From Methylorubrum populi (lineage in GTDB: Bacteria; Pseudomonadota; Alphaproteobacteria; Rhizobiales; Beijerinckiaceae), in assembly GCA_020741775.1 (NCBI GenBank), contig DYYG01000011.1:1-64000 (forward strand): 64,000 nucleotides of DNA. Reading direction: 5' to 3'. A model generated the notes under the pieces. The model saw only the letters and a list, made by a program, of their open reading frames with translations, was not told the origin of the DNA and ran no database searches. Below are positions 45,475 to 54,549 of this stretch, one piece after another. Made by a program: the position numbers and the translations under genes. How positions within the stretch are numbered: position 1 is the stretch's first letter; each line of letters opens with the position of its first letter.

Positions 45475-46716
45475 GTGACGCTTAGCCCCGCTCCCAATTC
45501 CTTCCGCACCGGGCCGGACGAGCGCGGCCGCTTCGGCATCTTCGGAGGCCGCTTCGTGGCCGAGACGCTGATGCCGCTGATCCTCGACCTCGAAAAAGCC
45601 TATGCGGAGGCCAAGGCCGACCCGTCCTTCAAGGCGGAGATGGAATCCTACGGCACTCATTACATCGGCCGGCCGAGCCCGCTCTACTACGCCGAGCGTC
45701 TCACGGAACACCTGCGGGCCAAGGCGCCGGCGGGGCAGGGCGCCAAGATCTACTTCAAGCGTGAGGAGCTGAATCACACCGGCTCGCACAAGGTGAACAA
45801 CGTCCTCGGACAGATCCTGCTGGCCCGCCGCATGGGCAAGCCGCGGATCATCGCCGAGACGGGAGCCGGCCAGCACGGCGTCGCCACGGCGACGCTCTGC
45901 GCCCGGTTCGGGCTCAAATGTGTCGTCTACATGGGCGCGGTCGATGTCGAGCGACAAGCTCCGAACGTGTTCCGCATGAAGATGCTCGGTGCCGAAGTCG
46001 TGCCCGTGCAATCGGGCACGCGTACCCTCAAGGACGCGATGAACGAGGCTCTGCGCGATTGGGTGACGAACGTCGCCGACACCTTCTACTGCATCGGTAC
46101 GGTGGCCGGGCCCCATCCTTATCCGGCGATGGTGCGCGATTTTCAGTCGGTGATCGGCATCGAGACCAAGCGGCAGATGCAGGAGCTGGAAGGGCGGCTG
46201 CCGGATTCACTGGTCGCCTGCATCGGCGGCGGATCAAATGCCATGGGCCTGTTCCATCCGTTTCTCGATGACCGTGAGGTCGAGATCTATGGCGTCGAGG
46301 CTGCCGGCCATGGCGTCCAGAGCGGCCTGCACGCCGCTTCGCTCACCGGCGGGCGCCCGGGCGTTCTTCACGGCAACCGCACCTACCTCCTGATGAACGA
46401 AGACGGGCAGATCGCCGACGCCCACTCGATCTCCGCCGGCCTCGATTATCCCGGGATCGGCCCAGAGCACGCGTGGCTGCACGAGATGGGCCGCGTCACC
46501 TACCTCTCCGCAACCGATTCGGAGACCCTGGAGGCGTTCAAGCTCTGCTCGATGCTGGAGGGCATCATCCCGGCGCTTGAGCCGGCCCATGCCCTATCCA
46601 AGGTGCTCGAACTCGCCCCTGCAAAGCCGGCCGAGCATCTCATGGTGATGAATCTCTCCGGCCGGGGCGACAAGGACATCCCACAGGTCGCCCAGATTTT
46701 CGGTCAGACTCTCTGA
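45475..46716 (+). CDS. trpB: tryptophan synthase beta chain
   Basis: 413 residues from GTG 45475, with AAGGAC about nine bases upstream; this gives the family N-terminus ([20 protein letters not shown]). The PLP lysine is in [12 protein letters not shown], the phosphate-binding loop in [12 protein letters not shown], and [20 protein letters not shown] is present. It makes tryptophan from indole and serine. It normally forms a complex with TrpA, whose gene usually follows; here no trpA is found in the following 17 kb, and tRNA-Met and an IS-rich region follow instead. Confidence 0.97.
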   Translation: MTLSPAPNSFRTGPDERGRFGIFGGRFVAETLMPLILDLEKAYAEAKADPSFKAEMESYGTHYIGRPSPLYYAERLTEHLRAKAPAGQGAKIYFKREELNHTGSHKVNNVLGQILLARRMGKPRIIAETGAGQHGVATATLCARFGLKCVVYMGAVDVERQAPNVFRMKMLGAEVVPVQSGTRTLKDAMNEALRDWVTNVADTFYCIGTVAGPHPYPAMVRDFQSVIGIETKRQMQELEGRLPDSLVACIGGGSNAMGLFHPFLDDREVEIYGVEAAGHGVQSGLHAASLTGGRPGVLHGNRTYLLMNEDGQIADAHSISAGLDYPGIGPEHAWLHEMGRVTYLSATDSETLEAFKLCSMLEGIIPALEPAHALSKVLELAPAKPAEHLMVMNLSGRGDKDIPQVAQIFGQTL

Positions 46717-46751
46717 ACCGGAAGAACCTGCGCCGGAGCCTCAACAGACCG

Positions 46752-46780
46752 TTGACACCCCGGCGCCCTTCTTCTTATAC
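46752..46780 (+). promoter_or_regulatory. promoter of tRNA-Met
   Basis: TTGACA at 46752-46757 and TTATAC at 46775-46780 with a 17-nt spacer: an almost ideal sigma-70-type promoter. The tRNA starts 45 nt after the -10 box. Confidence 0.8.
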
Positions 46781-46824
46781 CGCCCTCACCGGACGACGCC
46801 GTCACCAGCGCCGTCCGCGACGGC

Positions 46825-46901
46825 GGCGGGGTAGCTCAGCTGGTTAGAGCAGAGGAATCATAATCCTTGTGTCGGGGGTTCAAATCCCTCCCTCGCTACC
46901 A
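46825..46901 (+). tRNA. tRNA-Met (CAU), elongator type
   Basis: 77 nt from GGCGGGGTAGCTCAGC to the encoded CCA. The acceptor stem pairs with two G-U pairs, the anticodon stem is GAGGA/TCCTT with a G-U pair, loop ATCATAA gives CAT, and the T-loop is GGTTCAAATCC. The start pairs (no unpaired C1) argue against the initiator. A CAU anticodon could also be the lysidine-type tRNA-Ile; elongator Met is more likely. Confidence 0.93.
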
Positions 46902-46909
46902 AATTTTCA

Positions 46910-46947
46910 GTCTGCTAGGTCAATGACTTAGCAGGCTTTTCTTTTTT
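46910..46947 (+). terminator. rho-independent terminator after tRNA-Met
   Basis: A stem of up to 13 bp (gtctgctaggtca / tgacttagcaggc, with G-U pairs) and a short loop are followed by ttttctttttt, starting eight bases after the tRNA. Confidence 0.75.
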
Positions 46948-47125
46948 GGCCGCTACCCGATAAATTTCTTCGTACCGACTTGGTACCGAATCGACTACGG
47001 AACATGTCGCGTTCAGCTTCATTCCTTCGATAGTGTTATCGAGATCGGCAGTATGATCATCCCCGACGTGACCTGACCGGCTGGCTCTGGATCCAGCCGA
47101 TCGAGAGGATCAGCCAGGATCGAAG
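46915..47125 (-). pseudogene. tail of an unidentified protein, possibly an integrase remnant
   Basis: On the minus strand an open frame without a start ends ATCSVVDSVPSRYEEIYRVA followed by a Lys-rich end (AAKKEKPAKSLT) 13 bp from the tRNA-Met 3' end. The position, pointing at a tRNA, is where the end of a phage-type integrase of an island would lie. The sequence itself shows no integrase catalytic motif, so the identity is a guess from context only. Confidence 0.2.
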
Positions 47126-47262
47126 GAGCTGGATACGAAATGAGGTCCGCGGACGGGTTGCGGAGCAGGTGGAGCTGAAGCTGCGCCATTTTCAGGTACA
47201 GACAGCCCAGGGCAAGAGCTGAGCGCCGGCTTGCAAGGAGGCTGAGATCTCCGAGCAGAGTT

Positions 47263-47442
47263 ACGACGAGTGCCTGCGGCAGGAGATCTTCTACTCGCTC
47301 GAGGAAGCCCAGACCGTGATTGCCGTGCGCCAGAGCACCTAGAACCGCGTCTGGCCGCACTCGTCCCTGAGCTACCGGCCGTCCGCGCCCGTCAGCTTCC
47401 CCAATCTCGCGTTCCGGCTACATATGGCAGCGACCATGCAGT
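47263..47442 (+). mobile_element. IS3-family transposase C-terminal remnant
   Basis: The frame reads DECLRQEIFYSLEEAQTVIA, then a TAG stop, then NRVWPHSSLSYRPSAPVSFP. This is the end of an IS3-type integrase-core transposase (the final Glu region followed by the HYNxxRPHSSLGYRPPAP block), with a nonsense codon. No other part of the element is present. Confidence 0.75.
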
Positions 47443-47629
47443 AGCCTCTTGTAACTTGATCCCACTTTCGCCGGGTATGCTCCTCGGCGCGGTGGCGGGT
47501 GAGAAACCGTTAGCCTCTGGGGCCACCAAGCCCGCAAGTGAGCCAGGGTCCTCGTCCGCCGTTCCATCGAACCCGAATAGTCGCTTGGGCCGCTCAACGC
47601 GAAGCCCGCTTGCGCAAGGATGGGATCAG

Positions 47630-48559
47630 ATGGACGCTCCTGTTATTGGGATCGACGTAGCCCGTGACCGCCTCGATATTCACGTTCATCCCTTTGGAGC
47701 GAACTTCGCCGTTGATCGTACGATCGAGGGCGTGGAGCAGCTGTGCGAACGCCTCCAACCCCTGAGGCCAAAGCTCGTCGTCCTAGAGGCAACCGGCGGT
47801 TTGGAAGCTATGGTGGCACGTGCTCTCACCACCTGAAGGCTGCCAGCCGTGATCGTGAACCCAGCACAGGTCCGTGCTTTCGCTCACGCCTTGGGCCAAC
47901 GCGCCAAGACCGACCGCATCGACGCCACCGTGATCGCCCAGTTCGCGGCGGCCACCAACCCACCCGTTCGCGCTCGGGCCGATGCCGAGTCTCAGGCCTT
48001 GGCTGATCTCGTCACAAGACGCCGTCAGATCGTCGGACTGATCGCGTCCGAGCGGCAGCGAGCGAGCCAAACTCCATCGTGCATTCGAAACAGCATCCGG
48101 CGCGTCATAGAGGCGTTGGAGAAGGAGCAGAGTGTGATCGACCGCTCGATCGATGCAGAGGTAGACCAGTCGCTTGAATGGCGCAGGAAGGAGACCCTCC
48201 TGACCTCCGTTTTTGGTGTTGGACCGACGATCGCACGAACCCTGATCGCGGAGCTGCCCGAACTTGGAAGTCTTAACGGAAAGCAAGTCGCCGCGCTGGT
48301 CGGCTTGGCCCCTTGGACGCAGCAATCCGGTCAGTGGCGAGGGAGGAGCTTCATCGCAGGCGGCCGCGCACTTGTTCGCACGGCGCTGTTCATGGGGGCC
48401 ATGGTGGCCAGCCGTCGCAACGCCGCGCTGAAAACCTTCCGTGACCGGCTCATCGCAGCCGGTAAGCCCAAGCTCGTCGCCCTGATTGCCACCGCTCGGA
48501 AGCTGATCACCATCCTCAACGCCATCCTGAGAGACGGAACGCCATGGCATCCCGCTTGA
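47630..48559 (+). pseudogene. IS110-family transposase with an internal stop
   Basis: Starting at ATG 47630 the frame encodes DAPVIGIDVARDRLDIHVHP (first Asp of the DEDD nuclease), continues to ATGGLEAMVARAL, and meets TGA at 47834-47836. In the same frame, with no shift, it resumes at LPAVIVNPAQVRAFAHALGQ RAKTDRIDA and runs to 48559, including the C-terminal transposase_20 domain (LLTSVFGVGPTIARTLIAEL, AALVGLAPWTQQSGQWRGRS). Apart from the nonsense codon the ~310-residue protein is complete, so inactivation may be recent. IS110 elements lack clear inverted repeats; the element ends could not be fixed. Confidence 0.88.
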
Positions 48560-49398
48560 CCAGCAAGACAGTCGCTTACTCGGCTCGGTCCAAGATACCG
48601 GTCAGGTCACGACCGTTGTCTGCCCTAAGTTATCTGCGTCGTCGATTGAATTTTTCAGGAGCCGCACAGACAGTATTAGCCCGCTGTTCCTATATACGGG
48701 GTCGCATTTTTCAAATAAGGCGTGTTTTTACGTATGCTAAAATTTCCGTCTGGTCGGCTTTTCACCTGCGTTGAAGGTACGGCTTGGGCCTGCCGTCACT
48801 CCTTGCTGAAGGTGTGGATCGAATCGCTAATTGGAGCGTCCGAAACTGGTGACTTTCGCCCGATTTCCCAGACCATATAAATATAATAAAAGCATTCACC
48901 AGGCCATTGAAAGGGTGAATTCAATTTTAGCTGTGAATGACTGCAAAAGACAATGCTCAGTCATAAAAAGTTGATGTGGTTTTATGCCTCTGCGGCCCAA
49001 GCTGGTGAGTGCTAAAGCCTGCCCTCGACTATGTCATCAGATCTCGACGTGAACCCGCCAAAGCACTGGTGACAAATCATTTTTCTTCATGATTTCTGGA
49101 TCCGCTTGACGTTGAGGTGCGGAATGGCCTGAAATCCGGCGGCCGAGACAGCCTTTTAGCGAGATTGGTTTAGCAAGTAATTCTCCTTAGACTATGCGTA
49201 TTGCGAAGTCAAAAATGGCTATTTCCATTATTGCGCGATCCGGCTGCGGCGAGAAACTGAAGCGGTCGCCATTCCTTCGGTGCCACACTTGGAAAGTTGG
49301 GCTGCCTGGACCCTGAGTTGCTGCAGGGTCGGGCCCGGGCGCCAGACACTAAGCATTGATCGCCTTGCTCGTCGAGACGTGCGAGCTGGGCGGCGCGG
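48560..49398. other. long gene-free, partly AT-rich stretch
   Basis: About 840 bp. From 48630 to 49230 the composition is clearly lower in GC than the chromosome average (for example ccatataaatataataaaagc at 48876-48896). No frame longer than about 70 codons has coding character. It may be foreign DNA brought by the flanking elements. No function is visible. Confidence 0.5.
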
Positions 49399-49458
49399 CA
49401 CTCGACCCTGGGCTATTTCAGCCCTGTCGAGTTCGATAACCGTGCCCGGATAGCTTAG
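49399..49458 (+). mobile_element. second IS3-family C-terminal fragment
   Basis: The frame reads HSTLGYFSPVEFDNRARIA followed by TAG. This is the standard carboxyl-terminal end of IS3-group transposases (RRHSTLGYLSPVEFE). It belongs to a different IS3 subgroup than the fragment at 47263. The rest is lost. Confidence 0.7.
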
Positions 49459-49809
49459 GACGTTGTTCACCAAACTGGCAGCGGACCAGAAGCGAATGGG
49501 TCGCGGCGCTCTCGATGATCGGCCGGGATCGCCCTCACGCCGGACTGCAGCGCTCATCCGCTCGGCACTCGATCCAGATCGACCGCGGGTTTTTCGACGA
49601 AATCGGCGCAAAGCCGAACAGCTCGCATGCGAACTCCTGACCCAAAACGGACGTTCGAGGTGCCGCCGTCGAAGGACCGCATGGGGTGGCGAGCGGTCCT
49701 CGACCTTTCGCCCTCAAGCGGACGTTCTAATTCCGACCAATGTCAGACAGCGCGCTTGTGAGCGCAAAAGCCCACAAGCGGCTCTCCGCTTCCGCCCTTC
49801 GCTCGGAGC
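49459..49809. other. gene-free stretch
   Basis: 351 bp between the IS3 fragment and the stop of the NmrA-like gene. Open frames here run on both strands without codon bias. Nothing recognised. Confidence 0.45.
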
Positions 49810-50727
49810 TCAGGCCACCAAGGCGACCTCAAGCTTGAAGTTTTCACGGGCCCATGACGCGAAGTTCGTCGGCATCATTCCCGCCACTTCGTTCGCGATT
49901 GCGATTTTATCGTCGTGGGAATGCGGGCCGAGATAGGTAAAGGCTTCGTAGTAGCCGAGCGTCTCCCCGATAGCGTCAGCCCCTGGGAAGAAGTTCGCGA
50001 ATACCTCCTGAGGAACCTGGGTGTACGAGATCCGGTGCCCCTGCTGGCTCAAGGTGCTGATGATGTCGTTGAAGCTCAGGAAGTCGCCAACCAACGGCAG
50101 GTAGGTGCCGTTGCCAACCCGATCCGGGTGCGCGAACGCGCCAGCAACGATAGCGCCAAGTTCCCCGATGTCGCCAGCGTGGATGCAACGCACCGCCGGA
50201 TCTATCGGGAGCACCCAGCCGAAGCTACCGTCCGGCTGCTTCTGCGGACCGAAAGGTCCCGAAAAGTTCGAATAGTAGGCGGGCGGCACGACGAAGGTGT
50301 GGTGCGTAAAACCAGCCTCCTTCACGATAGGATCGACCTTCGCCTTGCCGGTGAACTGCGGGAGGTTGAATTTGCCGCCGCTGATCGTCTCGACGTTGGG
50401 GAGGGTCGACCAGATAAAATGGTCGACGCCCGCGGCTTTCGCGGCCTGAATTGCTGCAGTCGCCTGCTTGATCTCGTCAGTGCCTTCTTGCCAGAAGTTG
50501 GTGACCAGGAAGACACCGTGCGCGTTCGCAAGCGCCGCCGAAAGCGTCTCAGGCTGTTCCAGGTCCACCAAGACGACCTCGTCGGCAGGTCCCTGGTACT
50601 TTTCGGGATCACGTGTCAGCGCGCGGACCTTGAAGCGGCCGTCAGCCTTCAACGCGCGTACGACGCCGCCGCCCTGCTGCCCCGTCGCACCAAACACCGC
50701 GATAAATCTCATATCGTTGGTTGCCAT
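49810..50727 (-). CDS. NmrA-like NAD(P)-binding protein
   Basis: 305 residues. N-terminal Rossmann motif FIAVFGATGQQGGGVVRALK, then the SDR-like atypical fold of the NmrA family (TNFWQEGTDEIKQATAAIQA, IWSTLPNVETISGGKFNLPQ, CIHAGDIGELGAIVAGAFAH). No Tyr-x3-Lys catalytic pair is obvious, as in NmrA/HSCARG redox sensors. It is divergent from a LysR gene with a 141-bp shared upstream region, the usual arrangement of a LysR regulator and its target. The physiological signal is unknown. Confidence 0.9.
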   Translation of the reverse strand: MATNDMRFIAVFGATGQQGGGVVRALKADGRFKVRALTRDPEKYQGPADEVVLVDLEQPETLSAALANAHGVFLVTNFWQEGTDEIKQATAAIQAAKAAGVDHFIWSTLPNVETISGGKFNLPQFTGKAKVDPIVKEAGFTHHTFVVPPAYYSNFSGPFGPQKQPDGSFGWVLPIDPAVRCIHAGDIGELGAIVAGAFAHPDRVGNGTYLPLVGDFLSFNDIISTLSQQGHRISYTQVPQEVFANFFPGADAIGETLGYYEAFTYLGPHSHDDKIAIANEVAGMMPTNFASWARENFKLEVALVA

Positions 50728-50868
50728 TTCGGTTTCCTAGCTTCGAGTTTGAGGCGCCCGCGAAATCGCGCGCGCCTGTCCTACTCGTCGTCCAACGGCA
50801 ACTTGCGTCTGAGCGAAAGTCGTGACAATTCGCCAAAACATGGCATCACTCGCCAGGATTTGATCCAT

Positions 50869-51801
50869 ATGAGCGATCCGGTCGAGACCTCAGAGCTCCT
50901 CGCTTTCACGAAGACGGTTAGCGCAAAGTCCCTCTCTCGTGCCGCAGCCGAGCTTCGAGTTCCGCGCGCGACCGTGAGCCGCCGTCTCGCTCGCCTCGAA
51001 GAGCGGCTTGGCGCACGACTCCTGCGCCGAACCACGCGCAGCGTCGCTCTCACCGAGGCCGGCGAGGCATTCTACCGGCAGGCCTGCATCGCACTTGAGG
51101 CCGTGCGGCAAGCCGAGCAGAGCGTGCGCAGGACCGACGACCTCGTCCGGGGTGATCTACGCGTTTCCGTGCCGCCGTTGATGAGCGCGAGCTTCCACGC
51201 GATGCTTTGCGACCTCGCGGGCCGCCACCCCGAACTGCGCGTCCATGTCCACACGTCGAACCAACTCGTCGACATCGTGCATGGCGGTTACGACGTCGCG
51301 CTCCGCGCGAGCAGCCAGATTCAGCCCGGACTTATTGCACGGACGTTGTTCCGAGATGCGATGATGGCTGTCGCGGCGCCCGCCTACCTTGCCAGCCACG
51401 GCACGCCGCGCACGGCACGCGATCTTCGGACCCACCGCTGCCTTCTCGGTTTCGCACGTGGGGAACTATCGGAAACTCACTGGCCATTGGTCTCCGGCGG
51501 CAAGCTGCACGTCGACGGCGCGTTCTTCTCGAACGACATCGCCTTGCTACGCGATGCCGCCCTGAACGGATTGGGCATAGCCCTCCTTCCGCGGGGCCAC
51601 GTGTCCTCGGACCTAGAGGGCGACACGCTCGTGCCGGTGCTCGCCGACGTCGTCGGTGCGGAGATGCAGATCGCGCTCGTCTACCCCGAGCGGACGTTCC
51701 TGCCGCCTCAAGTGCGCGTGTTTATTGAAGCGGTTGCAGCATGGGTATCGCGTGAGCTCGCCGCGAAGCGGCTTCCCTCCGCTCCAGTCGTAGGTCTCTG
51801 A
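50869..51801 (+). CDS. LysR family transcriptional regulator
   Basis: 310 residues from ATG 50869 with AGGA 11 bases upstream. The N-terminal winged helix-turn-helix is clear (AFTKTVSAKSLSRAAAELRV, PRATVSRRLARLEERLGARL). The substrate-binding domain covers about 90-295 (LRVSVPPLMSASFHAMLCDL, VALRASSQIQPGLIARTLFR). It most resembles the CrgA-like group. Divergent from the NmrA-like gene, which it probably controls. The following 290 bp to the TonB receptor contain a small hairpin (cccagtatgctggg) but no recognised riboswitch. Confidence 0.94.
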   Translation: MSDPVETSELLAFTKTVSAKSLSRAAAELRVPRATVSRRLARLEERLGARLLRRTTRSVALTEAGEAFYRQACIALEAVRQAEQSVRRTDDLVRGDLRVSVPPLMSASFHAMLCDLAGRHPELRVHVHTSNQLVDIVHGGYDVALRASSQIQPGLIARTLFRDAMMAVAAPAYLASHGTPRTARDLRTHRCLLGFARGELSETHWPLVSGGKLHVDGAFFSNDIALLRDAALNGLGIALLPRGHVSSDLEGDTLVPVLADVVGAEMQIALVYPERTFLPPQVRVFIEAVAAWVSRELAAKRLPSAPVVGL

Positions 51802-52091
51802 ACTCTTGAGCGGCCCGCATGGGGACGTTCCCAGCTTCCGTAGCGGTGGGACGGCGACATGCCCAGTATGCTGGGTAGAGGACATTGTCACACGCCTCAC
51901 AGCTCCGGCTCCTGTGATGACCACGCAACACTCAGGCCGAGAGAAGCTGCGAATTATAACGCTTCAAAAGCCGTACTAAGACACCTTAAAACGGCTCAAA
52001 ACTAGGCTTCTTTGCATCTTCCTTCGCAAGCTTGACCGCTTATGTCTCCCACTTGTAACGGCCCGTCACTAACCTAAGTTGGTGCGCGTCC

Positions 52092-54284
52092 GTGGCTGTC
52101 CCGAACAAGAATCTCAAGAAAAACACCGCGCTAGCCGCGTCTGCCGCCCTCGTGCTCGTCGCGCAATCGGGTTCGTTGGTTCGCTTCGGGCCGAGTTCGG
52201 CCGCCGCCCAGCTCGCGGCTGACGCCTCTCAGGAGGTGCAGCTCGACGAACTGTCGGTGGTGGGCAACGGCGGACCCGCCAGCGGGCCAGCCGGGGGAGC
52301 GGGACGCGGGGTCGATGGCTATCTTGCCAAGGACAGCGTCAGCGCCACGCGCACCGACACACCCCTGCGCGAGGTTCCGCAGACGGTCGTGGTCGTTCCG
52401 GATCAGGTGCTCACGGACGCCGCTGCCACGCGCGTGGACACCGCGCTCGACCTCGCAGGCGTCGGCCGGGGGAACAACTTCGCAGGCCTTGGCCTGACTG
52501 AGTTCACCATTCGCGGCTTTTCCACGGGCGAGTTCTACCGCAACGGCTTCCCGATCAACCGCGGCTACCCGAACTCGCCTGACGTTGTCTCGATTGCGCG
52601 GATCGAGGTTCTGAAAGGCCCTTCCGCCTTCCTCTATGGGCGGGGCGATCCGGGTGGCACCTTCAACATCGTTACCAAGCAGCCCTTGGCCGAGCGCGCC
52701 CTCGCAATCGGCACGCAGATCGGCAGCTTCAATCAGAAGCGCAGCACCTTCGATGCCACGGGCGCCCTCGATGAAGAGGGTCGGGTGCTCGCCCGCGTCA
52801 CTGGCGCTGTCGAGGACAACGGCAGCTTCCGCGACTTCGTGCGCGGCGACCGCTACTACCTCGCCCCCGTCATCGCCTGGAAACCGACCGCCGACACGAC
52901 GATCACCCTCGAAGGCGAGCTGGTCAGCACCGCCACGACCTTCGACCGTGGCGTCGTACCCATCAACGGCAACATCCGGGCCCTGCCACGCACCTTCTTC
53001 ATCGGCGAGCCGGGCATCCCGCCGGTGCGCAACGACAATGCGCTCGGCCAGCTGCGCATCGAGCACCGGCTCGACCCCGATTGGGTGGTCACTGCGGGCG
53101 CGCAAGTGCTTGGCGGCCGTCTCTACGGCGATGGCGTGGGCGCCATGAACGTTCTGAGCGATGGGCGGACCCTGCGGCGCACCTTCGAGCACCGCGACCT
53201 GAGCTGGTCTGATCTCGACCTTCAGCTCAACCTCGCGGGCAAGTTCGAGACCGGCCCCTTCCGGCACACCTTGCTGATGGGTTTTGAGTACGACAGCTAC
53301 CGCTATCGCGAGGTCTTCAACCGCTCGAACGCGAACATAAACCCCTTCGTGCTCGACCTGCTCACGCCCCGCTACGGGCAGGCCCCGCTGCCGCCGCTTG
53401 GCTCGATCACCAACTTCCTCCAGAACACCCAGAGCTTCGGCGGCTACGTCCAGGACCAGATCGACATCACCCCGCGTCTCCACGCCCTCATCGGAGTGCG
53501 CGTTGAGGACCTTGGCCTTGTCTCGACCGACTATCGGACCGGCCGCACCACGAGTTTGCAAGGGACGGTCGCAACGCCGCGGTTCGGCCTCGTCTACGAT
53601 CTGACCGACACGGTTTCGATCTACGGTAACTACGGCCGCTCCTTCCGGCCGAACACCGGCACGGACCGAGCGGGTCGCCCGTTCGACTTCGAGCAGGGCG
53701 AGGGCTACGAGGCCGGCGCAAAGTTCAGCCTGCTCGACGGGACACTGAGCGCCACAGCGGCCGTGTTCGACATCCGGCGGACCAACGTCCTCACCGTCGA
53801 TCCGGTCGATCCGAACTTCAGCGTTGCGGCCGGTGAGGTGCGCAGCCGCGGCTTCGATCTGACCGTGGCTGGCTATCTGGCGCCCGGGTGGCGGGTGTTC
53901 GGCACCTACACGCACGCCGATGCCGCAGTCTCGCGCGACAACACGCTGCCGGTTGGGACGCGGATCGCCAACATTCCTGCTGACAGTCTCGCCTTCCAGA
54001 GCGTGTACGAGTTCCAGGGGGCGGATCTGCGTGGCCTCGGCTTGGGTGGTGGCGTGACCTATGTCAGCCAACGCGTGGCCGGCACTGCGCTGTCGACCTT
54101 CCGATTGCCGGAGCACACGGTCTTCAACCTGATCTCGTACTACTGGATCACGCCTGAGGTGCGGATCTACCTCAACGTCGACAACCTGTTCGACGCGACC
54201 TACTACGACCGCGCCTTCCAGAACCGCTACGCGACACCGGGCGCACCCCGCACGATCATGGGCGGTGTGGCGGCCCGCTTCTAA
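52092..54284 (+). CDS. TonB-dependent siderophore receptor
   Basis: 730 residues from GTG 52092. The N-terminus has a basic start and a hydrophobic stretch (AALVLVAQSGSLVRF) ending in a probable cleavage after SSAAAQ. A short TonB-box-like segment (VQLDELSVVG) leads to the plug domain (TPLREVPQTVVVVPDQVLTD, EFTIRGFSTGEFYRNGFPIN, EVLKGPSAFLYGRGDPGGTF). A 22-strand barrel follows and ends with RTIMGGVAARF, with the terminal Phe required for assembly. It imports a ferric siderophore. No FecA-type signalling extension, no sigma factor, and no siderophore synthesis or ABC genes are adjacent. Confidence 0.95.
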   Translation: MAVPNKNLKKNTALAASAALVLVAQSGSLVRFGPSSAAAQLAADASQEVQLDELSVVGNGGPASGPAGGAGRGVDGYLAKDSVSATRTDTPLREVPQTVVVVPDQVLTDAAATRVDTALDLAGVGRGNNFAGLGLTEFTIRGFSTGEFYRNGFPINRGYPNSPDVVSIARIEVLKGPSAFLYGRGDPGGTFNIVTKQPLAERALAIGTQIGSFNQKRSTFDATGALDEEGRVLARVTGAVEDNGSFRDFVRGDRYYLAPVIAWKPTADTTITLEGELVSTATTFDRGVVPINGNIRALPRTFFIGEPGIPPVRNDNALGQLRIEHRLDPDWVVTAGAQVLGGRLYGDGVGAMNVLSDGRTLRRTFEHRDLSWSDLDLQLNLAGKFETGPFRHTLLMGFEYDSYRYREVFNRSNANINPFVLDLLTPRYGQAPLPPLGSITNFLQNTQSFGGYVQDQIDITPRLHALIGVRVEDLGLVSTDYRTGRTTSLQGTVATPRFGLVYDLTDTVSIYGNYGRSFRPNTGTDRAGRPFDFEQGEGYEAGAKFSLLDGTLSATAAVFDIRRTNVLTVDPVDPNFSVAAGEVRSRGFDLTVAGYLAPGWRVFGTYTHADAAVSRDNTLPVGTRIANIPADSLAFQSVYEFQGADLRGLGLGGGVTYVSQRVAGTALSTFRLPEHTVFNLISYYWITPEVRIYLNVDNLFDATYYDRAFQNRYATPGAPRTIMGGVAARF

Positions 54285-54549
54285 CGAGCATCATGGCTGC
54301 GGGTAGAGCTTTCCCCGGCAACAAGTTCGCAGTCCCATGTCCGCAGCAGTAGTCCCACGGTTTGGAAACAGACCGGCACGAAGCTGCGCCATTCAATTAG
54401 AGGTCGCTGCCGAATCGACAGCCTGTCTTACAGCGGGCCATTCTGGAGTCTGCTCAGGGTGGCTTGCGGTCCTCTCCGGGCGGTCCGCAAGCACACATTC
54501 CGTGATCCGTGCCCCAATTGGTTGGGAAATAACCTGGATCAGTTGACCT

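Noticed and set aside
49228..49611. 127-codon minus-strand frame
   Set aside because: It lies opposite the IS3 C-terminal fragment on the plus strand and has no codon bias.
51802..52091. Possible cobalamin or other riboswitch before the TonB receptor
   Set aside because: No B12-box-like or other conserved riboswitch core could be found in the 290 bp.
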